Positions 48,880 through 60,760 of a DNA stretch of 64,000 nt are shown piece by piece. Each line of letters begins with the position of its first letter. The stretch's first letter is position 1. The notes below the pieces were generated by a model. That model saw only the letters and a list, made by a program, of their open reading frames with translations. It had not been told where the DNA came from and did no database searches. The position numbers were made by a program, and so were the translations under genes. The DNA comes from Plantago elongata (taxonomy: Eukaryota > Streptophyta > Magnoliopsida > Lamiales > Plantaginaceae): the NCBI GenBank assembly GCA_036897095.1, contig JAYMSP010000006.1:62001-126000 (forward strand). Reading direction: 5' to 3'.

Positions 48880-49570
48880 ATAATAGTCCAATGCGTAAGA
48901 ACCTCCTACAATCTTCAACTAATGCAACGAGACTCGGATCCGAAGGTATGGACATGTTGTCCTTGATTAGATTGACAGTTTCTAAAGAATCACACTCCCA
49001 CAGTCCACACCCAATTTCTCAAATCTCCGTTCCCATGATGTTTCTAAGTTCTAACCCATTCTTTAAAGTCATAAGCTCCGCCGCAGAAACCGATATAGCC
49101 TGAATTCTGGAAGTAAAGCCCCGCCTCATACAACGGTCGGTGACCAACACTGCCCCTGTTTACTCGGCTAAAGACACTGCCATCCAGATTTTAGCTTGAT
49201 TCAGCCTGCTTCCAGTTTCTTCCACTTTGTAGCTATACGTTTAGCCAGCTTCGTGGACACGCAAGCACACATCGGAGCTAAGTCTTCTAACAAGGGAGAT
49301 GGTCGACTCTACGGGTTCCTCAACGTTTTTAAACACCCAAGAGTTCCTTGCCTTCCAAAGGTACCACAATGTCGCGACAAAGGTTCATTTCCAACTTATG
49401 TCCGGTGTTTCTAAACATTTCAGTCGAGGTTGGACCTTTGATCCAAGCGTCAAAAGGTTGATCCATGAAAGCCTGCAGCATCGTAGATGGCACAAGTTTC
49501 TCCCAAATAGTTATGGCAGCCGGACAGTCTCCTAGTAGATGTAAGATACCAGGACCTTTTTGTGCTGGAT
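48880..49570 (-). mobile_element. LINE relic: zinc-binding and RNase H-like end of a non-LTR element
   Basis: On the minus strand, words typical of the C-terminal part of plant L1-type LINE ORF2 appear in different frames: LLGDCPAAITIWEKLVP, then FVATLWYLWKARNSWVFKN, then IQAISVSAAELMTLKNGLEL, then LWECDSLETVNLI and ALVEDCRRFL. These are the zf-RVT and RNase H-like (RVT_3) sections. The frames are interrupted by several stops and frame changes, for example a stop after NIMGTEI near 49044, so the copy is dead. The reverse transcriptase core is absent: a 5'-truncated, old insertion. No target duplication was identified. Confidence 0.7.
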
Positions 49571-50106
49571 GTAAAAGTTCGGGAGATCATGGTAGATCAG
49601 ATTCATAAGAAGAATGTGGAATAATCAAAGAGGTCCAAACATTCATCATGTCAAAACATAAACTAGTTAAACCAGGAAAAAATAACAGCGCGGATACAGA
49701 AGGAGAATGATCACAAATGTACATGTGGTGATACGATTATTAGTTCAACTAAGAAAACGAACATCAAATTTCTAAGATGTGTTTCCACTGCACACATCTG
49801 GTCTAAATATACAATCCTACCGATATATCAATAAATAATTTTTCTCCCCCAAATGTAAATATCAACATTGAAAGAATACAGACCCTCTTCATTTGTAACA
49901 CTAAAAACTGAAAAAACAAAACTATGGTACATTGCCTTCAACAGCAGCATGTCCTGTGACTCACTGAGAAATACACGAAAAATGCATACAGCGGTCAAGT
50001 TCCAAAATGATCATCCCTAGAACATGTGGATACAAAAAAAAAATGGTATTGCTTTTTTGCAGGCCGGTAAAGAATGCATGTCATCAACTTGAATGGTGTA
50101 CTCATA

Positions 50107-53100
50107 TTAATACATTCCCTTAAAAACTGGATTTGTGCGGCATATGCTCGCTCCACATTCCTCATACTCTGCTTTTGTATGGCATGCCTGCATGATCAAG
50201 ACAAATAATGTACATTTTTAAGGCTTCCTGATCAACGACTATATTAACCACATTCATACAAGGATATATTGTAAGTCGCCGGAAATAGAAAAAAGAAAAA
50301 ACTAAGGCGTGTACTGTACTTTGAGGTGTTTTTTATTTAGAGTTTGTGTCAATAGTATGCTTAATTGAACTGCGTTTTGACACAATATCTCATCATAAAC
50401 AATAAATCAGACACAGAAGAAAACGATCAATCACCCCAACATAAAATAGAAATTAGATGATAAAACACAACGTAAAATATGGAATTTCAGAGATGGAGAT
50501 AATGTACAGCCCTACTTGCCAAAATCCACAATACTGTATCTGGTTGGGTTTTTTCGGTGCACTTCAAGAACAACACATAGAAGCATTTCCATTTACTCAT
50601 GCATTAGATGGTGCAGACTGCAAATCGAGACTATACACTTAAAATCACAAACCTACCGTGAAAAACTCGGGAGTTGATGCTAGCACTGAACCTCCAAACC
50701 AAACTGCATATCTCTGGATGGGATGGCTGACAACATTTACTTCCACGGGGTGTGCCTACAAAAAAATTGGGCAGTCAGAATCTATGATTTGCACAGCAAA
50801 ACACGATTAATGCCACAATACAAAATGACAATAAGTCTATTAGCTCACCTTCATTTCGCCACCAAGACGAGTATCTGATGCAAGAACTCGAGCATCAACA
50901 ATCTTCTTTACATCCCTTTGTAGCCTTCGGTGGAAATCTTTAAACATGGTTGATCCTCCAGACAATACAATGTTCTGCAACATATTAAAGGAATGCCATC
51001 TCTCATTTTCTTGAAATAATTTCAAAAAAATATAGAGGGGAAGCCAGCAATGATGGAGCAAAGCAAAAAAATTCACCTTGTACAAGGCTCTTCTTGTATC
51101 TATTGGTGCAGACTGGATGCATTTGTCTATAACATCTGGTAAGGGAGTTGTAAAATCGCTATTATAAATTTCAGGGTTAAAAAATACCTGCGCAAGATAG
51201 AATGCAAAGTTCAATACCGTGTCAAAATCAACCTGATCAATTTACACATCTCATCACATTCTCAAATAAGTGGTTTCACGGCATACACATGGATTTAAAT
51301 TGGGAAATAAAGAGATTACGAAGTAAGTCAATTCCCTGCTGTTTATTTAAACTCTGATTACGAAGACAAGAATTGTCATAATCATGGAACTGCTTTTAAC
51401 ACATCCCCGGACACAACTACAAATATATAAATAAACAGATCAATAGTTTTAAGTACAAACTCAGAGAAGTATTATTATGGCCACATGAAAAGCATGAGGT
51501 ATCCGTCTAAGTAATATTAAAGATTATAAGAACACTAAGTATATGCACTCGCGGTGCTTTTTTATAATGAATATTCTATAGTCAAATCCAGGATAAACCA
51601 ACCTCAGGACCAAGGAACCGTTCATAGCCAATGTCACAAGAATATGGAGCCCCAGTCTTTGGCTTAGTGCCTCTCCACTGCTTGATGTATTTTGTGGGCT
51701 CTTTGTCATGTTTGTTGAACTCCTGAACTTGTTAAAAAATATGGAACAGTTAGTGATGACACCATCTTAGTATTATGTGATGATATATGTGAATATATTT
51801 TTACGTCAACATTTGTGGTCACTCACTTATAAATTTATAATATTCGCATTCCATGATATGCATTTTATGAAGTTACAAATGTCTCTATTATTAAAGAATT
51901 GCATAACAGGGCAAGTAAAAAGATCATATTTTAAGGCTTTAAGTGTACAAGGTCACTAGTACATAGCTATACCTTAACAATGTCAGAGCAAGTATAGCAA
52001 TGCATTTCCTTCACTTTCCTAGCCACTTCAAACGAATCCTCAGGTGGAATATGCTCTCCTCTTTCCTGCAGGATGTATCAGGAGTTTTACAAATAAATAA
52101 ATAAATACAGATATAAAAGTCAATGTATGTTCCTAAGAGTAATGAACCTCATAGAAAGGGTAACTAGACCAACGATCTTTCAATAACAGAAAAGGAAAAA
52201 AAGACTGGACACCGAGTAATTTAAAAGAAAATACAGCCTGATCACCCAGCAAGAAGTCTGGACTAAATAGTTACAATGAAAAATGGAACTCCAGATCCAG
52301 AAAAAGTAAAAAGTACACGAGCCAATAGCCATCACATTCTATCATAAAAATGTCTACAGCAGTAATTAAAGGCGACAGATACATATAACATGATTATCTA
52401 TTCATGGAAGGATATCATTGTGTTTGCCAGTTTAAAGTATTAAACAAGCTCAATAAGTTTGATTTTGACATTCATAGCAGCTTGAGCCTGACATGTAGAA
52501 GCCAGACAAGGATCATGTTTCTAGATAAAGTTTGAGTCATTGATGCAATAAGTAACACATTGGTTGTCCTCCTGAACACTGAGCAGGAGGTCCTGTTCTT
52601 TGCCCATCAATACCAGGTAACAATCGTGGCCATCATGCAATTCAATTTTTTTGGAGGTAAGGGTGATATAGAAGCAGACATATGATCAAGCGAAATACAT
52701 TATATAAACAAACTAAAGGTGCAAGGCTCAACCTCTCCACCAGAAACAGAATAGCGAAAGAAGCTTCTATTAACCACGGGTAAGGAACATAGCACCAAAA
52801 AGTAGCAAATTCAGATGTATCACTGAAAGACGCATCTAATTTGACTAAACGAGAAATCATACCCTCATAAGCTGCTGGATGAATTTTGTGACATCTCTCC
52901 CCGCAATTGGAATTGACTTAATGCTGCTCCCAATCACGTAACCATCTGCAACAGGCACAATGTGAGTAGCCCCATCTCCAACATCAACAACAACTCCTGT
53001 CATCTCACACTGAGAAAGAAGAGTATTGAGTTATAAGAAAATAAGTAATCAACTATTTATATGGTTAAGACCAAGAAGACATTGAATTATAAGTGAGAGA

Positions 53101-53911
53101 TGGACGAATCAAATGTACACGTGCATTAGTAACTACACAAATTGGACGCTCATTCTATTAAATCTTGATATAAACCACTGGATACTTAATCCTATGAACT
53201 GAACAATAATCTAGTTTCGATGAAAAGATTTATAAAATCAAATACTGACCTTGGATGTGGTGTACCCAGCAGCTAGAGCAAGCACAGGCTGCACGGCAAT
53301 GTACAGGCCCGGTACATTGAACGTCTCAAACATGATCTCCCCAGTATACTCCCGGCTCTCCGGCGAGGTCAAAGGACTCTCAGTCAGACAAAAATAATGA
53401 TCTTCAGGATCACACCGCAAATAATTAAATATACAATGCTGCCAGAACCTCTCCATTGCATCCCAATTATCAACCTGGCCATGCCTGATCGGATAGCTCA
53501 AATTATACATGCTATTAGATTTAGATCTAGATATCGCATCTTCTCCTATGTAAAAATCCAGATCAGCCATAACGCCCGCGCTATGCTGCGCTAACCAATT
53601 CCCCTTGCTCGCAACAGCTCGTGGCTGGGTAACAAACGACTCATTCACTGCAACTACTGTGGGAACAATAAAACACGGCTCTACATTTCCAGCAAAACCC
53701 ATCTTCGTATACCTTCAATTAACCAACCAACATTCAGAATTGAGAAATTAACGAGTATAAACCACAATTCAACACCAATCAATAACCTAAAAACCATTCA
53801 CGCATTTCATCAAAGCAATACAAGTCAAAATTAAAACCTCAAAACACGAAAAAGCAATTACCCGGTCCCATTATCGATTACTACAGCTGGGCGAGAAGCG
53901 GCAGGGTCCAT
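50107..53911 (-). CDS. ARP3: Actin-related protein 3 (ARP3)
   Basis: Subunit of the Arp2/3 complex that nucleates branched actin filaments; in Arabidopsis it is DIS1, needed for trichome shape. Nine coding exons on the minus strand join in frame to 429 aa, the usual length: 53911-53862, 53712-53250, 53009-52863, 52065-51973, 51722-51603, 51187-51077, 50974-50849, 50755-50657, 50187-50107. All junctions are GT-AG. Actin-fold motifs are present: phosphate loop 1 region [16 protein letters not shown], phosphate loop 2 [15 protein letters not shown], adenosine-site [14 protein letters not shown] and the Arp3 end NPVFKGMY. The inserted segment [20 protein letters not shown] is Arp3-like rather than actin-like. 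No lesion is seen. It lies about 6.9 kb from the ORP gene, head to head. Confidence 0.97.
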
Positions 53912-55208
53912 GGGAATACACAAACGACACAATCTGAATATGTGAGTGAGATTTTTGGAGGGTTTTAACTTTAACTTTAACACATACGTTGGTCATGGTG
54001 GTTTGAAGTTAAAGACGACGGCGTTTGGTGGGAGTGAAGCTGACTTATCAACGGTGGGTTGTTGGAGAAGACAATGATGGAGTTGAAGAAGGAAATGGAG
54101 GTGGGTGGGGTTTTTATTGTATACATGATAACAACACTATAATAATTTCATAGTTAAGTGATTATGAATTCAATTCACCATCATCATCAGATAAAAAAAC
54201 CCAGGCCCTTTGTTGTCGGTGGTGAATTGAATTGGAGTTGGGTTTCACTTGCGTTTTCGTATCAATCAAATCGTCCAAACAGGGGAATTTGTGCTTTTGA
54301 TATTGTGGGTCTCCTTTTCTTGTTTCTTCTTTTTATGTTTGCGAGGTTTTGAGGACTTCTTCTACTTGAAAGATTTTGGATCTAACTCCGGGAATCAGAT
54401 CTGGGAGTAATTCCACTTCAATCCTCTGACTTTAGCTTTATTGCACTTTGGTTTGTATGTTCGTGGGATTTTCCGCTTTATCATGGTCAAACTCAAATCT
54501 TCGAATGACTTATACAACGAAATTTTAACACTATTAAGTTTTCATTATATAACTGGTATATAATAATTCGTGACACGGTATAGTTACTTTTAATAATAAA
54601 TAAAATACATTAATTAATTGAGAAAATAAAATTTATAAACAACATCAATCATTATCTAACATTCAAGGCTATTCTGTTTTTATGCTAACTATAAATAGTG
54701 TACGACTCATCATGTCGGATTTGCTTTGTAATTGATTGGATTCAAATTGAACCGTTCAGGACCCTGCAGGTAGATAACATATACTCCGCCCGTTAATTAA
54801 CAATTGATATATGTTATTTTTTTATATAGTAAACTGCATCCCTCCAACTCGAACCAAATGTAAAAAAAAAAATTATGACACACTTTATATGGTTGGCTCC
54901 CAACAACCCCGAAGTAGTATATTGGCTCCCACCAAACACATATGAATTACTCTCTTGTCCCGACTCCCGAATTCAACATATGCATTCAGTTTTGAAACAT
55001 CACAATCAGTTTCACATAACTTAAATGAAAAATCTATTTCCTTTTTTATTTACCATCTATCGTACATTTTTACGATCTCTGGTAGTTCATTCAATCTATT
55101 TCATTCTTTATTACTCCTTCCGTCCGCAACTTCATCTTCTCGTATTTCATTTTGGTCATTTTGGTCCGTCCCAACTTTATCTTCATGTAAGAGCCGCAAA
55201 AATACGGT
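53912..55208. other. Upstream flank of ARP3 and AT-rich spacer
   Basis: Contains the ARP3 promoter side, the second copy of the dispersed repeat (54575-54740) and a degraded Stowaway-like end near 55112 (ACTCCTTCCGTCCGC) with no paired terminus. No gene is supported. Confidence 0.45.
54575..54740 (+). repeat. Dispersed non-coding repeat, copy 2
   Basis: The same sequence as 1000-1150 in the opposite orientation. It carries CAATCATTATCTAACATTC, CTATAAATAGTGTAC and GACTCATCATGTCGGATTT. Its superfamily is unknown. Confidence 0.55.
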
Positions 55209-57390
55209 ACGTGTTAGAAAATTAATTTAAAATTTAATATTACTATTTCGACATTAAACCGTGAATATTGGGTTAATTTTAGAAACTAAACGTCGAGCGA
55301 AAACGTTAGAAAATCATTAACGGGTAATAAAATAATAAAATAAAAATATTTATTTTAATTTTAAATTGCTTAAGTTCGACTTGAATATCGCCTAGGAATC
55401 GATTTCGCATTTTTCTGGAATTTATTTACGAGCCGTTTGGGATCTAGAAGAAGTCAGGTGTATATAGTGGTAGAAAGACCATTGTACCCCCTTAAATTAA
55501 GTCTTCTTCTTCCCCAAATTCCATCTTCTCCCGTTCATACCAAACCGCCCATCTCGACATCTCCTCCTCCCCTCTGGTTCTCTCCTCAAACCACCACCTC
55601 TGTGCCCAAAACCACCACCCCCGTGCCCAAAACCGCCACCTCCATGCCAAGACCCACCCCATCAGTGCCAAGCTGGTGCCACCGCTCTGATCTCCCCCCC
55701 AAACCGCGCCCCACGGACCGGCCACGGCATGGAAGCCGCGTGGCGAGTCCTCCTCGCGCCACGATGGGCAGCCCCGCCGGCCTCCACCTATAAATATGCG
55801 GCTGCCCCCTTCTTCTTCACTTGCACCTCCAAGATCGAAGAAACTGAACTATTAGCCTTTGTCCAGTTCGACCTCTTCCGCTCTTGCTTCGATTCGATTT
55901 TCCTTTCCCCTCCATTTCTCGCCCTTTCACCGCGCCACCACCGCGCGCCGCTGCCCCCTGCCGGACTTGTGTCACTGAGCACGAGTAAATTCCGGTTAGT
56001 AATCTCGCTTGCGAGTAATTAACTTTCGGGATGGGAAAATTCGAGTATACTGTAATTTGGTTGTTGTAAGTTGTTGATATATATATTAATTTCATTCAGT
56101 TTAAAGATTTTGCTTCTGTTAGTGATTACATGGTGTTGAATTAATAGCTGGAATAGTTTATGGCATACTACAGTTGTTTGTTGATTAGAAGAAGAATTTT
56201 GATATACTGCAGTTGATTATTGAAGCCTGAAATATGTGAGCAAATGGTGATTAAACTGGATGGCATTTGAGTTTTGGGGCTGTTATGTTGGCTTGTAGTG
56301 TGAATTTTGAATAACTTATGAAGATAGGAGAATGGTTAGTATGACACATAATGGTTAGGAGAATGGTTAGTATGGTGTAAAATTTACGTATGTTAATATG
56401 GACAGAAGACATGTTACTTGTGGTTTATGTGCAAATGGTTGTGATACTGCAGTTGAGAATAATAAGAAAATGTTATGATGTAAAATGTATATGTTAGTAC
56501 AAGTGTATGCGTGTGAAAATAATTAAGAACGTTTTATCCATTTATCAGGAGATACATAGTTGCCTAATTTGCGAGATCTCGAAGGTGAGTGGTGACTGGC
56601 TTCGGCGTCATGCCCTGGGAAAAGCTAAACTATATCTTTCCTCGTTTTAAATTCCAGTATTCATTCTGCTTCCTGAGCTCTCTGTCTAACACCACTTTGT
56701 CTATGCGACGGTACCCTGACTAACCCGACTCGAGTACTAATTGCGACTGTTTGATTAATATTAGGTCTGTTGGAACCGAAATTCTACACGTGTCTTGATT
56801 CTGACTTGTTAGCCTGCTATTGCTGTTATCTCGTGAAATTGCATCTTGATCATGTTCTGTTATTCCACATGAAATGCATTGCACGAAAATGATTTTTTTG
56901 AAAGCAACCACACACTACTTGTTTTCTAAAAAATGGGGAAACCGTCTTGGTCGACATTGTCGACATCTTGTTAATGAAGTTGGGGTATGTACCTCGCAAC
57001 AAGTGTTATTAAATCTGGGTGATGTCACCTGCAGCAGTATTATTCGGACTCGTGTTTACGTGTTGGGACTATTTAAACGGTCCTTTTATGGGTTGCGGTG
57101 GGTCGCTGCCCACCATTTATGCAACACCCTGGAGGTCGCGACTCCCCCTTGTTTGACCAACACCTGATCAGTTTGGTCTAAGCCCAAGATAGTTACTGTT
57201 TAAGTGTTGTAAATCAGACACCTTTCATGTGCTAAGATCCTGAACGTGATTACTTGTTCCCGGTTTTTCCCCGTGATTTAAAAGTGATTGATCAACGTGA
57301 CGTGGTGTTTTGCTATACTGATTATGTTCATACTCGCATTTCATGCATGCTTGATTGTCCTCACTGAGTCGTATGACTGACCCTCTCTCG
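55209..57390 (+). mobile_element. Partial gypsy-type LTR fossil (probable)
   Basis: The left end reads TGTTAGAAAATTAATT. The block that follows (CGTCGAGCGAAAACGTTAGA), a TATA motif CTATAAATATGCGG at about 55787 and a late CCTCACTGAGTCGTATGACT near 57359 resemble long LTRs of plant chromovirus-type gypsy elements (impression from memory). The section 55540-55990 is GC-rich against an AT-rich background. No primer site, internal coding part or second LTR was found, so this is an incomplete, old copy. Confidence 0.45.
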
Positions 57391-58076
57391 TTTAGTAAAT
57401 TAGCTGAACAATATGTAAAATAAATTAACTTATCAGTTAACTAGTTCATCGGCTAGATTATCACATACGAGTAACTTATAACTTAATTGTATGAAACAAG
57501 GTATTTGACCTATACTATATGAGCCAATGGTTAAAACCTACTTCTTATGCCCCATATCAAGATTTTCATTTTGCTTTTTCAACTTATATATAAAGGTTTT
57601 CATTTTAAATTTTTGCGTACAATACCTCTACATTTCTACCTCACTCATATAGTACTCACATTATAACTTTATTAACTCACTATTCTTCATTATTTATTCT
57701 CAAAAATAATACTCAACTTTCTACTTTTATAATATCAATAAATTGGTTATTGAACGATTTTATTTATCAAAATTTTAAAGTTACTGGTATAGAGCAAGTT
57801 AAGTACAAATTTGATTGCATTTCACCTAATCAATTTTTCTTTACCTCGATTAACACAAAAAATTCGGATTTTGGACCGGAACAAATCCTACCAAAAAATT
57901 GTTCTCGGGTCGGTCCTAAACCTATTCAGCCCGATCAAACATCCGAAAAATTGTGATCCAGATTGAGAGGAACTTTGTTGCAAGTAGTAGTAGTAGCAAT
58001 TGTTTTATTACTTCCAAGATCCAATGTTCATCTTCTTCTCCGCATTTTCAATCATGAATGTTAAACGCATGACAAC

Positions 58077-58765
58077 TTTTACTAAACGCATGACGCATTT
58101 TTATATATACAAACAACACCACAACTATTGTAATTCATAAAATAGTCCTATAGTTATAAATAATTACAATTTTACTTCAAAAAACATCTAAACATGTTTA
58201 TTTGAAACAATCATATTATCCGGGAAAAAATCGAGGAAAATTTAAAAGAAGACGAAAAACGAAGACGAAGAACGAATAACACGAACAAAGAACTCCGCCG
58301 CCCCGAACTTATCGAAAAAGCCACGCTCCGATCGGCGAATCTGTCAGGACTGGTCAGACCTGGTTTTGGCCAGGACTCGATCTTGGTATCCGAATCTGAC
58401 CAGGACCGAGTTCTGTCCAGAACTAGGACACGGTCCTGGTCAGTTTCTGTTTTTTTTATTTAAAAAAAATTATTAATGTAAAGTTATTTAATTTAATTAT
58501 ACTAAGTAATTAAATAAATATTAACGATTACGAATATGAATTATAACAATATAAACATTTCAAATTCATCATTATTTGTAAAGTATGACTAATAATTTTA
58601 TAATATTAATTTTCGTTACATTATGGTATCGTAGTGTATACACGTTTATATATTTTCGAAGATGTGATAATTTGATAAATTTTACGAAAATTAAGACTAA
58701 TTTTATAATTATATAATTCGTTGAATCTTTTGTAATATATAAAATGTGTCATGCGTTTAGTAAAA
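58077..58765 (+). mobile_element. TIR element, left copy of an inverted pair, 689 bp
   Basis: Bounded by inverted repeats of about 30 bases: TTTTACTAAACGCATGAC at 58077 and its inverse GTCATGCGTTTAGTAAAA ending at 58765. The interior has a GC-richer block of repeated CAGGAC/GTCCTG strings (58330-58445) inside AT-rich DNA. No ORF. A reverse-oriented copy lies at 59483-60150. Superfamily unassigned. Confidence 0.65.
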
Positions 58766-59482
58766 ATAATTATGTGTTTAATAATTTTCATTTCAATTTT
58801 CAAAACCTTCATTTTCACCTCCTGCCATATCCTCATATCCACCCCTGGCTTCCACCTCTCGTGCCTTTATCTATCCTCCCCCTCCATCCTCGATGATCAA
58901 ACTCTATGGAAATACAAAGATTCCATGGACTTCGAACGTATCCGGACCCATGGAGGCTCGAGCAGATCTGGAACCCATGGAGACTTATCAATTTTCATTT
59001 CTTTTTAAAAATTTAATTCAATTTTGATCGGAGGTCCTCGATCGGATCAAACTATAAATATCCGATACCACATTTCATTTTTCGGGCAGACCAGGCTGGT
59101 CTTTGTTCGGGTCGGTACTGGCCTGTTGCTCACAAGTCACACCTACACACCATAATAATCATATAGTGAAATAAATTTTCCTCTAAATACCCATAGTCAC
59201 CCTCACAAGTCAACTGCGCCATTCACGAAAGCAAAGTTAAAAGTTATAAGAATAAAGATACCTCTTCCATCCCAAATAAGCTACTTGCATTTTTTGTCCG
59301 ACTAAAACCTTAATATTAGCTATTACAATTTAGTCACTAATTAATGCTTCATTACAATTTTATTCAACTAAATAATGAACCACACATGTAATCCAACCAA
59401 TTCATATATGAAGGAGGATGTAATGCATTTTTATTAAAGTACAACAAAATACTTAAAAAATTAAATATATATATGAACGTTG
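58766..59482. other. Spacer between the inverted element copies
   Basis: About 715 bp, AT-rich, with a degenerate Stowaway-like string near 59272 (CCTCTTCCATCCCAAATAAG). A TATA-like CTATAAATATCC is at 59052. No gene. Confidence 0.4.
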
Positions 59483-60150
59483 TTAAATGCATGACACATT
59501 TTTATATATTATAAAAGTCTTATAAGTTATATAAATATAAAATTAATTTCATTTTTATAAAATTTATTAAATTATCACATCTTAAAAAATATATGAACGT
59601 ATATACACTACGATACCATAACATAACAAAAATTAATATTATAAAATCATTAGTCATACTTTACAAATAATAATGAATATGAGATGTTTATATTGTTATA
59701 ATTCATAATCGCCATGATCATTAATATTTGTTAATTACTTAGTATAATTAAATTAACTAACTTTAGATAAATAAATTAAAAAATCTAAAAAAAATTAAAA
59801 AAAAGATTTGGTCCATAATTGAACCGAATCTAAGTCCTGGTTATTTCAGATCTGATCAGGACCGAGTCCTGGTCAGATCGGAGCTTGGCTGCTTCGATTG
59901 GAGGTGTGCAGCTCCATATTTGAGCTGCAAAGCTTCGGCTAAGTTGGTCGGAATAATGACCGGAGCTTCGGCGGTGCTCATGTGATGAATCTTCGTCTTT
60001 GTGTTTTTTCAAAGTTTCTTCAATTTATTATTCGGATAATATGATTGATTCGAATAAAAATGTTTATATATTTTTGAGGTAAAATAGTAATTATTTAAAA
60101 TTATAAAATTAAATACTTGTGGTATTGTTTGCGTTGTATTGTGTTTAATA
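59483..60150 (-). mobile_element. TIR element, right copy of an inverted pair, about 668 bp
   Basis: The reverse complement aligns with 58077-58765 along almost its whole length. Shared strings include TTATCACATCTT, TACACTACGATACCATAA, TAGTCATACTTTACAAATAA, TTTATATTGTTATAATTCAT and ACCAGGACCGAG-like blocks. The left end TTAAATGCATGACACA matches the terminal repeat. The outer right end (GTATTGTGTTTAATA) is worn. Confidence 0.6.
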
Positions 60151-60358
60151 TACTTGTAATATAATATTTATTAAATATGTAATAATGACATATTGGAATT
60201 GGTATGGTAAACATACAGATAAACTAGTGGGTCATAAATTGACGATAATTAGTTGAGACAGGCATCAAGTGAGAAAATGCCAACCGCTAGGTCCGCAAAT
60301 GACACTTGCACCTAGCACGTTACCTGTCCCCTAAATGCTCTGCTTCCTTCTTCCACTC

Positions 60359-60380
60359 CTGCTGCTGCTGCTGCTGCTGC
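60359..60380. repeat. (CTG)7 microsatellite in the ORP gene leader region
   Basis: Seven and a third CTG units lie 380 bases before the ORP start codon, probably within its promoter or 5' leader. A short CATA/ACAT repeat also lies at 60530-60547. Confidence 0.85.
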
Positions 60381-60760
60381 TATTATAACTAATTCAATCC
60401 TAAAATCTCTCCACTTTCTAGTTTCTTCTTCCCCATCATCATCACCAAATCAAATCAAATTTAAATCAAAACAACAACCATTCATTGATTTACATTACAT
60501 ACATAACATTAACATTATTATTATAGGTACATACATACATACATACAGCAGCATTTATGTTGGATTTCCATGCTTAACCTCACTTGTATTTGTACCTCTC
60601 CATTAATTCTACTTTAATGGATCTACTGCAACTCTCTTCTCACCTACACCCGCACTACTCCTACTCTGCTCTATTCACGATTACACCCGATCCCTAGCTG
60701 ACCTAATTCCTACTTCCAATTCATCTACTCTTTTTTATGCTCGATCCGACCTGATCGGAG

